Of a DNA stretch of 64,000 nt, positions 35,851 through 45,144 are shown one piece after another. Numbering within the stretch: position 1 is the first letter of the stretch; every line of letters starts with the position of its first letter. Origin of the DNA: Chloroflexota bacterium (lineage in GTDB: Bacteria; Chloroflexota; Anaerolineae; Anaerolineales; Villigracilaceae); the NCBI GenBank assembly GCA_016234485.1, contig JACRBL010000029.1, positions 186,001 to 250,000 of the forward strand, given 5' to 3'. Below the pieces are notes generated by a model. That model saw nothing but the letters and a program-made list of their open reading frames with translations. It was not told the DNA's origin and made no database searches. The translations under genes and the position numbers were made by a program.

Positions 35851-37182
35851 ATGACATCATTGAGAAGGTCGGATCCCCTCGATTCCTCATCTGCTCCGTT
35901 TTATCCCCCCACTCTCAACAGCGTGGAAGATACAGGTCTATCCTCTTTATGGTTACAGGACCTGGCCTTGAAGATTCTCTATTTTCAGGGCTACATGAAC
36001 GGTTTTAAAATCGCCGAAGAGATCGCCCTGCCTTTCGCGGGCATCATGGATACGATCCTTCAGGCGCTCAAGGCCGACAAACTGATCGAAGTGAAATCCT
36101 CCCAGGGTGGACTGGGAGAGGGCGCGTACACGTACGCCATCACGGGGGCCGGCATCGCCCGTGCCCGCGAAGCCCTTGACCGCAGTCAATACGCGGGACC
36201 CGCGCCCGTGCCATTCGACATCTACAACGAAGCCATCCGCCGACAAAAAAGCGGACGGCTCACCGTCACCACGCGCACGATGCGCCAGATTCTTTCGCAA
36301 CTGGTCATCTCTGAAACCACCTTCCAGCGCCTCGGCCCTGCGCTTAACTCTGGCACGTCTATTTTTCTTTACGGCCCTCCAGGCAATGGCAAGACGAGTA
36401 TCGCCCGCGCGTTTGGCAATATGGCGCTCGCGCAGACGATGTATATTCCCTTCGCGATCTATCTCGACGGGCAGGTGATTAAACTCTACGACGCCGTCAG
36501 CCACAAAACCGCGCCCGAATCGGAATCGCCCTCCGCGGCGACGGGAGGGTTGCGCCCGTCCACGCGACGCGACCCGCGCTGGATCAAGATCCGTCGCCCG
36601 TTCATCGTCGTCGGCGGCGAGTTGACCCTCGCAGGTCTTGATCTTGTCTTCGATGATACGCACAAATTCTACGAAGCGCCGTTCCAGGTGAAGGCCAACG
36701 GCGGCATCCTGCTCATTGACGACTTTGGCCGCCAGCAGGTGCGTCCGCGTGACCTGCTCAACCGCTGGATTGTCCCGCTCGAAAACCGCGTGGACTTCCT
36801 CACGCTTCATACGGGACGCAAGTTTGAAGTGCCGTTCGACGTGCTGGTGGTCTTCTCCACGAACCTGCCACCGAAAGACCTGGTGGACGAGGCCTTCCTG
36901 CGCCGCCTGCGTCACAAGATCGAGATCGGCGACCCGTCCTTTGAAGAATATCGCGAAATTTTCAAGCGCGTCGCTTCGGATAAAAAGATTCCTTACAACG
37001 ATCAAGGACTGGCCTACCTTTTGCAGGAATATTACGTGAAACGCAATCGCAAACTGCGTGCATCTCATCCACGCGATATCTGCGATCAGATCCTCGATAT
37101 TGCATCCTACCTCTCTGTTGAACCTGAAGTGTCGCGCGAAATGATTGACCGCGCCGCGCAAGCCTATTTTGTGGATTTGTAA
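35851..37182 (+). CDS. AAA ATPase with N-terminal winged-helix-like domain
   Basis: A protein of 443 aa from ATG 35851 (GGGAGG upstream). Residues 35-110 look like a winged helix: LALKILYFQGYMNGFKIAEE, then LKADKLIEVK and a YAITGAGIARA wing. The AAA module has Walker A GPPGNGKTS (175-183), Walker B GGILLIDDFG (284-293) and the arginine-finger region RRLRHKIEIGDP. A 25-residue low-complexity insert (about 220-245, SESPSAATGG) sits between them. Substrate and partners are unknown; the family recurs in Chloroflexota, but I cannot place it further. Confidence 0.8.
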   Translation: MTSLRRSDPLDSSSAPFYPPTLNSVEDTGLSSLWLQDLALKILYFQGYMNGFKIAEEIALPFAGIMDTILQALKADKLIEVKSSQGGLGEGAYTYAITGAGIARAREALDRSQYAGPAPVPFDIYNEAIRRQKSGRLTVTTRTMRQILSQLVISETTFQRLGPALNSGTSIFLYGPPGNGKTSIARAFGNMALAQTMYIPFAIYLDGQVIKLYDAVSHKTAPESESPSAATGGLRPSTRRDPRWIKIRRPFIVVGGELTLAGLDLVFDDTHKFYEAPFQVKANGGILLIDDFGRQQVRPRDLLNRWIVPLENRVDFLTLHTGRKFEVPFDVLVVFSTNLPPKDLVDEAFLRRLRHKIEIGDPSFEEYREIFKRVASDKKIPYNDQGLAYLLQEYYVKRNRKLRASHPRDICDQILDIASYLSVEPEVSREMIDRAAQAYFVDL

Positions 37183-37209
37183 CCTGTTTGTAAAACGTGC
37201 CATTGAAAA

Positions 37210-37251
37210 CGGCGAAGCAGTCCCCAATTCGATGGGGAGATTGCTTCGCCG
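37210..37251. repeat. Truncated core of the palindromic repeat family, copy 3
   Basis: Only the inner part remains: CGGCGAAGCAGTCCCC and GGGGAGATTGCTTCGCCG. It forms a strong hairpin between convergent genes and may serve as a terminator. Confidence 0.65.
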
Positions 37252-37299
37252 TTCCGCGTCTCAATGTTTAAGATGATCCCCGTTCAGCCAGGATAAAAA

Positions 37300-38103
37300 T
37301 TACGCGTTCTCTTCCAGCCAATCGGCCACGCCGCCCAAGTGTTGGAATGTGTAATTAGGTTGGAAGGGGGAGTCTTTTAAATCTTCGATTTTTGTTTCAC
37401 CGCTCAAAACCAAAATGGTGGCAATACCGCTCGATTGGCCGAGCGCGATATCGGTGTACAGACGGTCGCCGATCATTGCCAAGCGCTCCACGGGGAGATT
37501 CAACTTTGCGGCCGCCGCGTCCACGATGAGACGATTTGGTTTGCCGACCACCAGGTCTGGTTCCCTGCCCGTCGCGGCTTTCACAAAGGCGATCATCGCG
37601 CCAATGTCGGGCATCCAGCCTGTTTCGGTGGGGCAATTGAAATCAGGGTGGGTCGCGATGTATGGAACGCCTGCCCGCGCGAAATCACACAGCATCCACA
37701 ATTTTTGATAGGTCAGGGTCGTGTCGAAGCCTAGCACGATGAAATCGGGATTTTTATCCACGAGTTGGAATCCGTGCAAGCGGAACTCTTCTTCAAGGGA
37801 TGGTGTGCCGACCACAAAGACTTTGGCTCCAGGTTTCTGTCCTTGCAAATGGAGCGCGGTCGCCTCGCCCGATGTCAACACCAATTCCTCGGGGAGGGGG
37901 AGACCAAGTCGCGTGATCTTCTCGGCATACTGACGGCGGTGTTTGGATGAATTGTTGGTGAGGAAGAGGAACTCTTTCTTTTGCGCGCGCAACAGGTCAA
38001 TAAAGCGCAACGCGCCTTCCAGTAGGCGATCGCTGAGGTAAAACGTCCCGTCCATGTCCAGCAGGAAGCCGCGAACTTTGCTCAATTTTTCGATGTCACT
38101 CAT
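37300..38103 (-). CDS. HAD superfamily (IIA, NagD-like) phosphatase
   Basis: A protein of 267 aa. Motif I is LLDMDGTFY (nucleophile D16, general acid D18), motif II is FLTNNSS, the C2 cap holds GWMPDIGAMI, motif III is VVGKPN, and motif IV is IGDRLYTDIALG. Length and cap type fit the NagD/p-nitrophenylphosphatase group, which hydrolyses sugar phosphates or nucleotides. The substrate cannot be told from sequence. Confidence 0.9.
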   Translation of the reverse strand: MSDIEKLSKVRGFLLDMDGTFYLSDRLLEGALRFIDLLRAQKKEFLFLTNNSSKHRRQYAEKITRLGLPLPEELVLTSGEATALHLQGQKPGAKVFVVGTPSLEEEFRLHGFQLVDKNPDFIVLGFDTTLTYQKLWMLCDFARAGVPYIATHPDFNCPTETGWMPDIGAMIAFVKAATGREPDLVVGKPNRLIVDAAAAKLNLPVERLAMIGDRLYTDIALGQSSGIATILVLSGETKIEDLKDSPFQPNYTFQHLGGVADWLEENA

Positions 38104-38167
38104 TATGGAAGCCTATTCTTGGAATGTTTAGTTTTGCCTGTCGAGTTACGGAGAAGACTCTCTTTTT

Positions 38168-38247
38168 GTCATTGCGAGGAGGGCGTTCTCCCTGATACCA
38201 TCCCGAATGCTCTTATCGGGACGAAGCAATCTCCGTTCGCAATGACG
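38168..38247. repeat. Palindromic TCATTGCGAG-family repeat, copy 4
   Basis: Ends GTCATTGCGAGGAGGG and CGTTCGCAATGACGG, with an inner CCCGAATGCTC / ATCGGGACGAAGCAATC segment. It lies upstream of the DHH gene in its leader or promoter region. Confidence 0.8.
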
Positions 38248-38361
38248 GTGAGGTGTGTTCTTATTTTTCAAACATCCAACCGACTGGCGCTGTCAATCAT
38301 ACGCAGGGTCAACATCCCTGTCAACGTGTCCGTGATAGAATACGCAAAAACAAGGAGAAAC

Positions 38362-39579
38362 ATGCTGAAGAATTGGTTTGACGCAATGGAAAATGCCATT
38401 CGGGAAATTAAACAATCGCCCGAAAAATCTGTGCAGGTTTTTCACCACAACGATGCAGATGGAATTACATCGGGAGCCATTCTCACCCGCGCATTCGAAC
38501 GGCAGGGATACAAAGTTCAGCGCTTTAGTTTGGAGAAGCCCTATCCCGCGGTGCTGAAAAAAATTTTCGAACAAGAGGGGCGCATCATCATCTTTGCCGA
38601 TTTCGCGGGCCGCATCGCGCCGATGATCTCCGACCTGAACAAAGGCAGGAACCTCACACTGATCCTCGACCACCACGTCGCGGCGGCCTCCACCGACCCA
38701 AAAGTCCACAACCTCGACCCCGATCTCTTCGGACTGAAAGGGGATCGCGACATCTCTGGCTCCACCACCTGCTATCTTTTCGCGGTGACCATGAATCCGA
38801 TCAACCATGACCTGGCGCCGATCGCCGCCGTCGGAGCCGTCGCGGACGGTTTCTTCGTGGATGGACTCCTTGTCAACCAGAATCGCGACGCGGCGTTGGA
38901 GGCCGTTCAGCAGGGGAAGTTCGCCATCAAGGAAATCGCCAATGGCGAGCAGTATTGGTTGAAGACCCCAAACGGAGACATTCCCGTCCTCGAGTTCGGC
39001 GATTATCTCGATCTGCTGGGAGGCGTGGGCTATTACCACAACGGACCGGATATGGGCGTCAAAGTTTGTCTGGAAGGCGTTTCCCCCGAGTCGGATAAGA
39101 TGGTCGAGGAGTTGAAAGTCACTCGAAAGAAGATCTTTGACGAGGAAATCGCCAGGCTTCAATCTGGCGGGTGGAAGCAGGCACCCCATATTCAGTGGTT
39201 CCAAGTGGAAAACCGCTTCTTCCCGATGGGCGTAAAAATGATCGGCGCGTTTTGCGATGCAATCCGGGAGACGAATCTGATTGACCCCAAAAAATACCTT
39301 GCGGGATTCCAGATCATCCCCGATGAGATTCCTGGCTTTGGCGCGATCAAATTCAATGAAGTAAAAATTTCCATGCGAGTTTCCCCGTTCATGGAAGGGG
39401 AGATTCGCGGCGGGCGCGTCATGGGACTCAATATCCTGCTTCCCGAAGCGACGAACAGGCTGGGCGGTTTTTCGGACGCGTGTCACAGCCTGACGGCGGC
39501 CACGACCGTGGCGATTGGTAAAGAAGAAATGTTGATCGAAGAAATGGAAAAAATCCTTCAAGGAGAATCGAATGGCTAA
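38362..39579 (+). CDS. DHH-family phosphoesterase
   Basis: A protein of 405 aa from ATG 38362 (AAGGAG upstream). Motif I is HHNDADGITSGAIL (29-42), motif III is ILDHHVAAA (D103, H104, H105) and motif II includes IIFADFAG. A C-terminal DHHA1-like part contains EIRGGRVMGLNI and GGFSDACHSLTAA, similar to the substrate-binding GGG/H motif. DHH proteins cleave phosphodiesters or nucleotides (RecJ, nanoRNase, GdpP relatives). The stop overlaps the mevalonate kinase start by 8 nt (ATGGCTAA), a tight coupling that I cannot explain from known pathways. Confidence 0.88.
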   Translation: MLKNWFDAMENAIREIKQSPEKSVQVFHHNDADGITSGAILTRAFERQGYKVQRFSLEKPYPAVLKKIFEQEGRIIIFADFAGRIAPMISDLNKGRNLTLILDHHVAAASTDPKVHNLDPDLFGLKGDRDISGSTTCYLFAVTMNPINHDLAPIAAVGAVADGFFVDGLLVNQNRDAALEAVQQGKFAIKEIANGEQYWLKTPNGDIPVLEFGDYLDLLGGVGYYHNGPDMGVKVCLEGVSPESDKMVEELKVTRKKIFDEEIARLQSGGWKQAPHIQWFQVENRFFPMGVKMIGAFCDAIRETNLIDPKKYLAGFQIIPDEIPGFGAIKFNEVKISMRVSPFMEGEIRGGRVMGLNILLPEATNRLGGFSDACHSLTAATTVAIGKEEMLIEEMEKILQGESNG

Positions 39580-40507
39580 AGGCACAGGTTTTGGCAAGTC
39601 CATCTTGATCGGGGATCAGTTCGTTTTGGAAGAAGTCCCCGCGATCGTTTCGGCGATTTCCTACGAGACCGAAACCACCGTCGAACGGCTCGCTTCGGGC
39701 GAGGGGTGGACGTTGGAAGATAACCGCATCGAAGTTCCAGGCTACAAGGAAAAGAAGTTCGACCAGCAGGTCGGCTCCATCAACAGAATACTTGAAGTCA
39801 TGAATTTTGACGCCAAAAAGAATCCCATCAAGATCACCGTCGGTGGCAACTTGCTGGCAGGGAGCGGAGTCGGCGCGAGCGCGGCCAGTTGCGTTTCGTT
39901 GGCGCGCGCGATCAACGAGGAGTTCAAGCTGGGTCTCCCGATCGAAGAGATCAATCGAATCGCCTGGCAGGGCGAATTTCCCTATCATGGCATCGCCAGC
40001 GGCGTGGACAATACCGCCTCCACGTACGGCGGGCTTCTGCATTTCTGGTTGAAGGATGGAAAGCAGAATTTCGCAAAGATCAAAACCCCGAAGCCGTTTG
40101 AGATCGTTTTGGCGAACAGCGGCATCACCGCAAACACCGCTCTCCTGGATGAATTCAGCGAACGCCAGAAGGCGGAAAACCCCGCGCTCTTCGCTTCTCG
40201 CATGAAACTGATCACCGAGCAGGGACATGAGATGAAAGCGGCGCTGGAAGCGGGCGACTTGAAGAAGGTTGGCGAGGTCATGGTGACCAACCACAATCTC
40301 CTGGCTGAGATGGAATATTCCCACGAGATTCTGGACGCGATGTGCAAAAAGGCTCTCGCGTGGGGAGCCTGGGGAGCCAAAGTGACGGGCGGCGGCCGCG
40401 GCGGCTACATGATCTCGCTGACGCCGGACAAAGACCTTCAGAACAAGATCGCTTCGGCCTTTGACGCGGAAGGATACAAGGTCATCAAGGCGACCATCGG
40501 CGGGTAA
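39572..40507 (+). CDS. GHMP kinase, probable mevalonate kinase
   Basis: A protein of 311 aa. Motif 1 is GFGKSILIGDQFVLEEVPAI (mevalonate kinases usually have GEH here, so GDQ is unusual). The ATP-binding loop AGSGVGASAAS is at 96-106, HGIASGVDNTAS carries the catalytic D146, and motif 3 is KVTGGGRGGYMI near 275. Length fits mevalonate kinase, which phosphorylates mevalonate in isoprenoid synthesis; some Chloroflexota use the mevalonate route. A related GHMP kinase or decarboxylase of an alternative mevalonate branch is possible. Confidence 0.78.
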   Translation: MAKGTGFGKSILIGDQFVLEEVPAIVSAISYETETTVERLASGEGWTLEDNRIEVPGYKEKKFDQQVGSINRILEVMNFDAKKNPIKITVGGNLLAGSGVGASAASCVSLARAINEEFKLGLPIEEINRIAWQGEFPYHGIASGVDNTASTYGGLLHFWLKDGKQNFAKIKTPKPFEIVLANSGITANTALLDEFSERQKAENPALFASRMKLITEQGHEMKAALEAGDLKKVGEVMVTNHNLLAEMEYSHEILDAMCKKALAWGAWGAKVTGGGRGGYMISLTPDKDLQNKIASAFDAEGYKVIKATIGG

Positions 40508-40538
40508 TCATTTTCGACGAAACGAAAGCGCTCTCAAC

Positions 40539-40582
40539 AGTAACGACTTTAGCCGTATTTTCAGGCGGCTAAAGTCGTTACT
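40539..40582. repeat. 17-bp hairpin AGTAACGACTTTAGCCG
   Basis: A perfect 17-bp stem AGTAACGACTTTAGCCG / CGGCTAAAGTCGTTACT with a 10-nt loop. There is no T-tract. It may protect the 3' end of the kinase mRNA or be a REP-like element. Confidence 0.6.
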
Positions 40583-40604
40583 ATGATTCACACAACACGT
40601 ATTG

Positions 40605-40610
40605 TATAAT
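40605..40610 (+). promoter_or_regulatory. TATAAT 6 nt before start codon
   Basis: TATAAT-CATCCC-ATG ahead of the glycerophosphodiesterase; no ribosome-binding site fits, so a leaderless transcript is likely. Confidence 0.6.
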
Positions 40611-40616
40611 CATCCC

Positions 40617-41372
40617 ATGTCCAATAGACAAACCTCACCCATCATCTTCGCGCATCGCGGCGCGAGGAATGATGCGCCCGAAAACACATTGGCGGCCTTC
40701 CAGTTGGCGCTCGAACAAGGCGCAGATGGCATTGAATTGGATACCCAATTGACGTTGGATGGTCAGGTGGTTGCCTTTCACGACAAGACCGTGGACCGTA
40801 TCACCAATGGGCATGGCAAACTCGCCAAAATGACCCTGGCGCAGATTCGCGAATTGGACGCGGGCAGTTCCTTTTCGGACAAATTTAAGGGCGAAAAAGT
40901 CCCCACCCTCGATGAAGTTTTTGAAACCCTCGGCAAACGCGCCCTATTCAATGTAGAGTTGAAAAATTTCTCCACGCCTTTCGATCATCTGGCCGAAAAA
41001 GTTTGTGCGGCGGTTCGTCGTCACGCGATGGAGAAAAATATTGTTTTTTCATCCTTCCTGCCCTGGGATTTGAAAATCGCCGCGCGCCTCCTGCCCGATG
41101 TGCCGCGCGGATTGCTTACGATCAAAGGACGATGGGGCACTTGGGGACGCTCGTTCGGCTTTAACTTTGGAAACTATGACGCCCTGCATCCCAACCTGGA
41201 CGACGTGACCGCGCAGACGGTGCAACGCGTGCATCGTCTGAATCGCAGGATCAACGTGTGGACGGTCAACGCGGAGGAAGATAGCCGCAGGATGATTGCC
41301 TGGGGCGTGGACGGAATCATCACCGACGTCCCCGCCACCGCCGCCCGCGTCGTGAAAGCGGGCGCGACATGA
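40617..41372 (+). CDS. Glycerophosphodiester phosphodiesterase
   Basis: A protein of 251 aa, the usual length, cytoplasmic (no signal peptide). IIFAHRGARNDAPENTLAAF contains the catalytic HRG and metal-binding E; GIELDTQLTLDGQVVAFHD supplies the ELD metal ligands and second histidine. A GDPD insertion region follows, and the C-terminus has NVWTVN and GVDGIITDVP. It splits glycerophosphodiesters into glycerol-3-phosphate and an alcohol. It overlaps the next gene as ATGA. Confidence 0.94.
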   Translation: MSNRQTSPIIFAHRGARNDAPENTLAAFQLALEQGADGIELDTQLTLDGQVVAFHDKTVDRITNGHGKLAKMTLAQIRELDAGSSFSDKFKGEKVPTLDEVFETLGKRALFNVELKNFSTPFDHLAEKVCAAVRRHAMEKNIVFSSFLPWDLKIAARLLPDVPRGLLTIKGRWGTWGRSFGFNFGNYDALHPNLDDVTAQTVQRVHRLNRRINVWTVNAEEDSRRMIAWGVDGIITDVPATAARVVKAGAT

Positions 41373-42412
41373 TTCCCGCCGAGTGGGTGGATCAGGCTGA
41401 CGCGCGCATCGCGCCGCACATCGTCCGCACGCCGTTGACGCATGATGCGGCGCGGAATCTGTATATCAAGTGGGAAAACCATCAGAAGACAGGCTCCTTC
41501 AAAGCGCGCGGCGCGCTGAACCGAATCCTTGCCATGACAGAAAGCGAACGCTCCGTGGGCATCGTCACCGCTTCGGCGGGCAATCACGGACAAGGCGTGG
41601 CCCTCGCGGGTCAACTGACGGGTGCGCGCGTCACCTGCTTCGTCTCGGAACACGCCGCGCCCGTGAAAGTGGACGCTATCCGCGCGCTCGGCGCGCAGAT
41701 CGTCGCGGTGCAAGGCGGCTATCCCGAAGCTGAAGCCGCGGGCAGAAAATTTGCCGAAGAGAATCGCAAGACTTGGGTTTCGCCCTACAACGATGAATGG
41801 GTCATCGCGGGGCAGGGGACGGTTGGTTTGGAGATTTTAAATCAACTCCCGCCGTCATTGCGAGGAGGATGGCTTTCCCGACGAAGCAATCCCCTCTCGG
41901 ACGGGGAGACTGCTTCGTCCCTCGCAGTGACGATGGGCGCGGTAGATCGAAATAATATTTCGATTTACGTCCCCCTCAGCGGCGGCGGATTGCTCGCGGG
42001 CATTGGCCTTGCGCTCGCGCGTCTCTCGCCGCGGCCGCGACTGGTGGGCGTGCAACCCGAGACTGCGCCGTTCATGCACGGACTCTTCTATCGCGGCTCG
42101 CAGGATGGCATCCCCGACCTGCCCTCGCTCGCCGATGGTTTGACGGGCGCGGTGGAGGCCGATTCGATCACGATATCGATGGTGAAAGCTCTGGTGGACG
42201 AGATCGTTTTGATTTCTGAAGAAGAGATCGCCCGTGCGGTCGCGTTCGCGTACAAGGAATATGGCGAAGTGATCGAAGCCTCGGGCGCGGTGACAATAGC
42301 CGCGGCGCTGCGTGATGTAAACCCGTCCCTGGCGATCGTTTCGGGCGGCAACATCCAGCCCGAAGTCCACGCGCGAATCGTCGCCGATTACACAGGGGAG
42401 GCGTGGGCGTGA
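41369..42412 (+). CDS. Threonine-dehydratase-like PLP enzyme with repeat-derived insert
   Basis: A protein of 347 aa. It has fold-type II PLP motifs: KTGSFKARGA with Schiff-base lysine K45, TASAGNHGQGVA (68-79), GQGTVGLEIL (148-157) and the phosphate-binding SGGGLLAG (204-211), with VSGGN near the end. It fits threonine/serine dehydratase or serine racemase. Residues about 161-191 are encoded by copy 5 of the palindromic repeat, inserted in frame just before the strand leading into SGGG. The remaining motifs are intact, so the enzyme could still fold with a surface loop. It overlaps both neighbours by a few nt, as part of a three-gene operon. Confidence 0.88.
   Translation: MIPAEWVDQADARIAPHIVRTPLTHDAARNLYIKWENHQKTGSFKARGALNRILAMTESERSVGIVTASAGNHGQGVALAGQLTGARVTCFVSEHAAPVKVDAIRALGAQIVAVQGGYPEAEAAGRKFAEENRKTWVSPYNDEWVIAGQGTVGLEILNQLPPSLRGGWLSRRSNPLSDGETASSLAVTMGAVDRNNISIYVPLSGGGLLAGIGLALARLSPRPRLVGVQPETAPFMHGLFYRGSQDGIPDLPSLADGLTGAVEADSITISMVKALVDEIVLISEEEIARAVAFAYKEYGEVIEASGAVTIAAALRDVNPSLAIVSGGNIQPEVHARIVADYTGEAWA
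41853..41932. repeat. Palindromic repeat, copy 5, inside a coding sequence
   Basis: CCGTCATTGCGAGG to CTCGCAGTGACG with inner GACGAAGCAATCCCC and GGGGAGACTGCTTCGTC. It is read in frame within the threonine-dehydratase-like gene without a stop. Confidence 0.85.
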
Positions 42413-45144
42413 GACGTCTCTTTTTAGCCGCGCTCGTCTTCGCGTTGCTGGTCGTGTCCATCCCGCCCGTGCAGGCGCAGACGTTGGAACCACCCATTCA
42501 GGTGCGTCAATTGTTCAACGCCATGACGCCCGAGGAGCGCGTGGGACAGTTGTTCCTCGTCACGCTCAACGGGACGCAGACCGATGAGGATTCGGCGATC
42601 CATGACCTGATTGTGAATTATCACGTGGGTGGGGCGGTGTTGCTGGCAGGCAACGATAATTTCGCCGACGCCCCCAACACGCTGACCGACGCGCACAATT
42701 TGATCGCCCGCTTGCAGGAAGTGGAGCGGATCAATTCCACCAGGCAGGTGATGAACAACGAGACGGGTCGGCTTGGCTCGCCCGCCTATGTGCCGCTGTG
42801 GGTGGGAATTTCGCAGGACGGCAACGGCGCGCCCACCGACCAGATCTTGAGCGGACTCACGCTTCTGCCCTCCGAGATGGCGATCGGCGCCACCTGGGAC
42901 CTTTCTCTCGCCGAAGAGGTGGGCGCCACGCTTGGGCGCGAACTCTCTGCGCTGGGATTCAATTTTTACTTCGGCCCCTCGCTCGATGTGTTGGATCAAC
43001 CCTCGCCTCTTTCCAACCGCGATCTGGGGACGCGCTCTTTTGGCGGCGACCCCTTCTGGGTGGGCGAAATGGGACGCGCCTACATCCGCGGTTTGCATCG
43101 CGGCAGCGCCAATCGCCTGATGGTGATCGGCAAACATTTCCCCGGGCGCGGCAGTAGTGACCGCCTGCCCGAGGATGAAGTCGCCACCGTCCGCAAATCG
43201 TTGGAACAACTCAAGCAGGTGGAGCTGGTTCCCTTCTTCGCAGTGACAGGTAACGCGCCCGACTCGCCCTCCATGGCCGACGGCGTGTTGGTCTCGCATA
43301 TCCGTTATCAGGGCTTTCAAAATAATATTCGCGCCACCACGAGGCCCATCAGTTTCGACTCTGTGGCAATGGACGAGATTCTCAAACTGCCGCAACTTTC
43401 GGGCTGGCATCAGAACGGCGGCCTGATCGTGAGCGACGACCTCGGCAGTCGCGCGGTGCATGAATTTTACGCGCCTGGCGATTCTCTCTTTAATTCCCGG
43501 CTCATCGTGCGCGATGCCTTTTTGGCGGGCAACGACCTGCTCTACCTCGGCAACATCTACACCGCCGATCCCACCGATCAAAATCCCACCGTCAAACAAA
43601 TTCTCAATTATTTTGTCCAGCGCTACGTGGAAGATACCGCCTTCGCCCAGCGCGTGGACGCGGCCGCGTTACGCATCCTCACGCGCAAATATCAGATTTA
43701 CGGCGATTTCAACGACGCCAAAGTTACGCCCGATACCGTGCAATTATCCCGCATCGGCGTTTCGGACGAACTCGCCTTCCAGGTCGCGGGCCGCGCCGCC
43801 ACCCTCATCAGCCCCGAACGCGCCGAGTTGGATAGCGTCCTGCCCGACCCGCCCGCCTCCAGCGATTACATCGTCTTCCTCACCGATTCCAGCGTTGCCC
43901 GGCAATGTTCCCTCTGCCTCGAGCAACCCGTCCTTGCCGTCAGCGCGTTGCAGGATGCGGTTCTCCGTCTTTATGGCCCCAACGCGGGCGGGCAGGCTTT
44001 TGCCAGCCGCCTCAGTTCCTATTCATTCACCGATGTCGCCAACCTGCTCAACGGCGTCCCTCCCGAAAACATGGAGAGCAACCTGCGCCGCGCCAGTTGG
44101 GTGGTCATCTCCATCAAAGACTCGTCGGCCTCCCAGCCCGAGCTCATTCAACGCTTCCTCGCCGAACGGCAGGATCTGCTCCGCAACCAAAAGTTGATCC
44201 TCTTCTCGTTTGGCGCGCCCTACTATTTTGACTCCACCGACATCGCCAAACTCACGGCCTACTTCGCCTTCTACGGAAAATCCCCCGCGTTCGTGGACGC
44301 CGCCGCCCGCGCGCTTTATGGCGAACTCTCGCCGCAGGGACATTCCCCCGTCTCCATCCCTGGCAGTGGATATGACTTAATTGACGTCACCGCGCCCGAC
44401 CCCAACCAGATCATCTCGCTCTTTCTGGACCTTCCGCCGGCTCCTGCTTCGACAGCCTCTCCCTCGCAGACGCCCGAACCGACACCCATCCCAGCGTTCA
44501 ACATTGGCGATATGATCACCGTCCGCACAGGGACGATCTTCGACCACAACGGCAACCCCGTCCCCGATGAGACCGTGGTGCATTTCAGCGCATCGATCGG
44601 CGGCGAAGTAGTTCAACAACAGGTTGCCACTACCGCCGCAGGGAGCGCGGTCACCTCCTTCCGCATTGATCGGCAAGGCTTCATGGAGATTCGCGCCGCC
44701 AGCGATCCTGCCACGATCTCCGCTGTTGTGCGATTGACTGTGATGGAAGGCGCGCCCGCCGTGGTGACAGTGTTTGTCCCCGTGTTGACCGAGACGGTCG
44801 AGCCCGCCACGCCCACGCCCACCCCAACGCCGCAAAGCGATTTCGTCACTCCCGACGGCTCGCCGCGTTTCAGCGGTTGGATGCTGAGTCTCTTCATCCT
44901 GGGTGGGGGAGCCGTCCTGGCATATTGGGTTGGTTCCAGCGCGGGCAAAGCGCGCTGGGGCCTGCGCTGGACGTTATGCGCGCTGGTGGGCGGACTGCTC
45001 GTCTACAATTACCTTGCCCTTGGCCTGCCCGGAGCGGCAGACGCGCTCCAATCTGGCGACGGCGGCGCGCTCGTCGGTCTGGTCTTGCTCGGGCAAATGC
45101 TCGGCGCGCTTGGCGCGTGGGTGTGGATGTTAAGGAAAAAATAG
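42409..45144 (+). CDS. Secreted, membrane-anchored GH3 glycosidase (NagZ-like)
   Basis: A protein of 911 aa from GTG 42409 (GGGGAGG upstream, overlapping the previous stop). A signal peptide (1-23) precedes a GH3 barrel with the KHFPGRGSSDRLPEDE motif (His of the NagZ-type catalytic dyad region) and GLIVSDDLGSRAV with the nucleophile Asp. A GH3-type C-terminal domain follows, then an Ig/bacterial-Ig-like beta domain (about 695-790), Pro-Thr linkers (TPEPTPIP, TPTPTPTPQ) and about three membrane helices at the end. It probably removes beta-linked N-acetylhexosamine, for example from peptidoglycan, on the outer face of the membrane. Confidence 0.86.
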   Translation: MRRLFLAALVFALLVVSIPPVQAQTLEPPIQVRQLFNAMTPEERVGQLFLVTLNGTQTDEDSAIHDLIVNYHVGGAVLLAGNDNFADAPNTLTDAHNLIARLQEVERINSTRQVMNNETGRLGSPAYVPLWVGISQDGNGAPTDQILSGLTLLPSEMAIGATWDLSLAEEVGATLGRELSALGFNFYFGPSLDVLDQPSPLSNRDLGTRSFGGDPFWVGEMGRAYIRGLHRGSANRLMVIGKHFPGRGSSDRLPEDEVATVRKSLEQLKQVELVPFFAVTGNAPDSPSMADGVLVSHIRYQGFQNNIRATTRPISFDSVAMDEILKLPQLSGWHQNGGLIVSDDLGSRAVHEFYAPGDSLFNSRLIVRDAFLAGNDLLYLGNIYTADPTDQNPTVKQILNYFVQRYVEDTAFAQRVDAAALRILTRKYQIYGDFNDAKVTPDTVQLSRIGVSDELAFQVAGRAATLISPERAELDSVLPDPPASSDYIVFLTDSSVARQCSLCLEQPVLAVSALQDAVLRLYGPNAGGQAFASRLSSYSFTDVANLLNGVPPENMESNLRRASWVVISIKDSSASQPELIQRFLAERQDLLRNQKLILFSFGAPYYFDSTDIAKLTAYFAFYGKSPAFVDAAARALYGELSPQGHSPVSIPGSGYDLIDVTAPDPNQIISLFLDLPPAPASTASPSQTPEPTPIPAFNIGDMITVRTGTIFDHNGNPVPDETVVHFSASIGGEVVQQQVATTAAGSAVTSFRIDRQGFMEIRAASDPATISAVVRLTVMEGAPAVVTVFVPVLTETVEPATPTPTPTPQSDFVTPDGSPRFSGWMLSLFILGGGAVLAYWVGSSAGKARWGLRWTLCALVGGLLVYNYLALGLPGAADALQSGDGGALVGLVLLGQMLGALGAWVWMLRKK

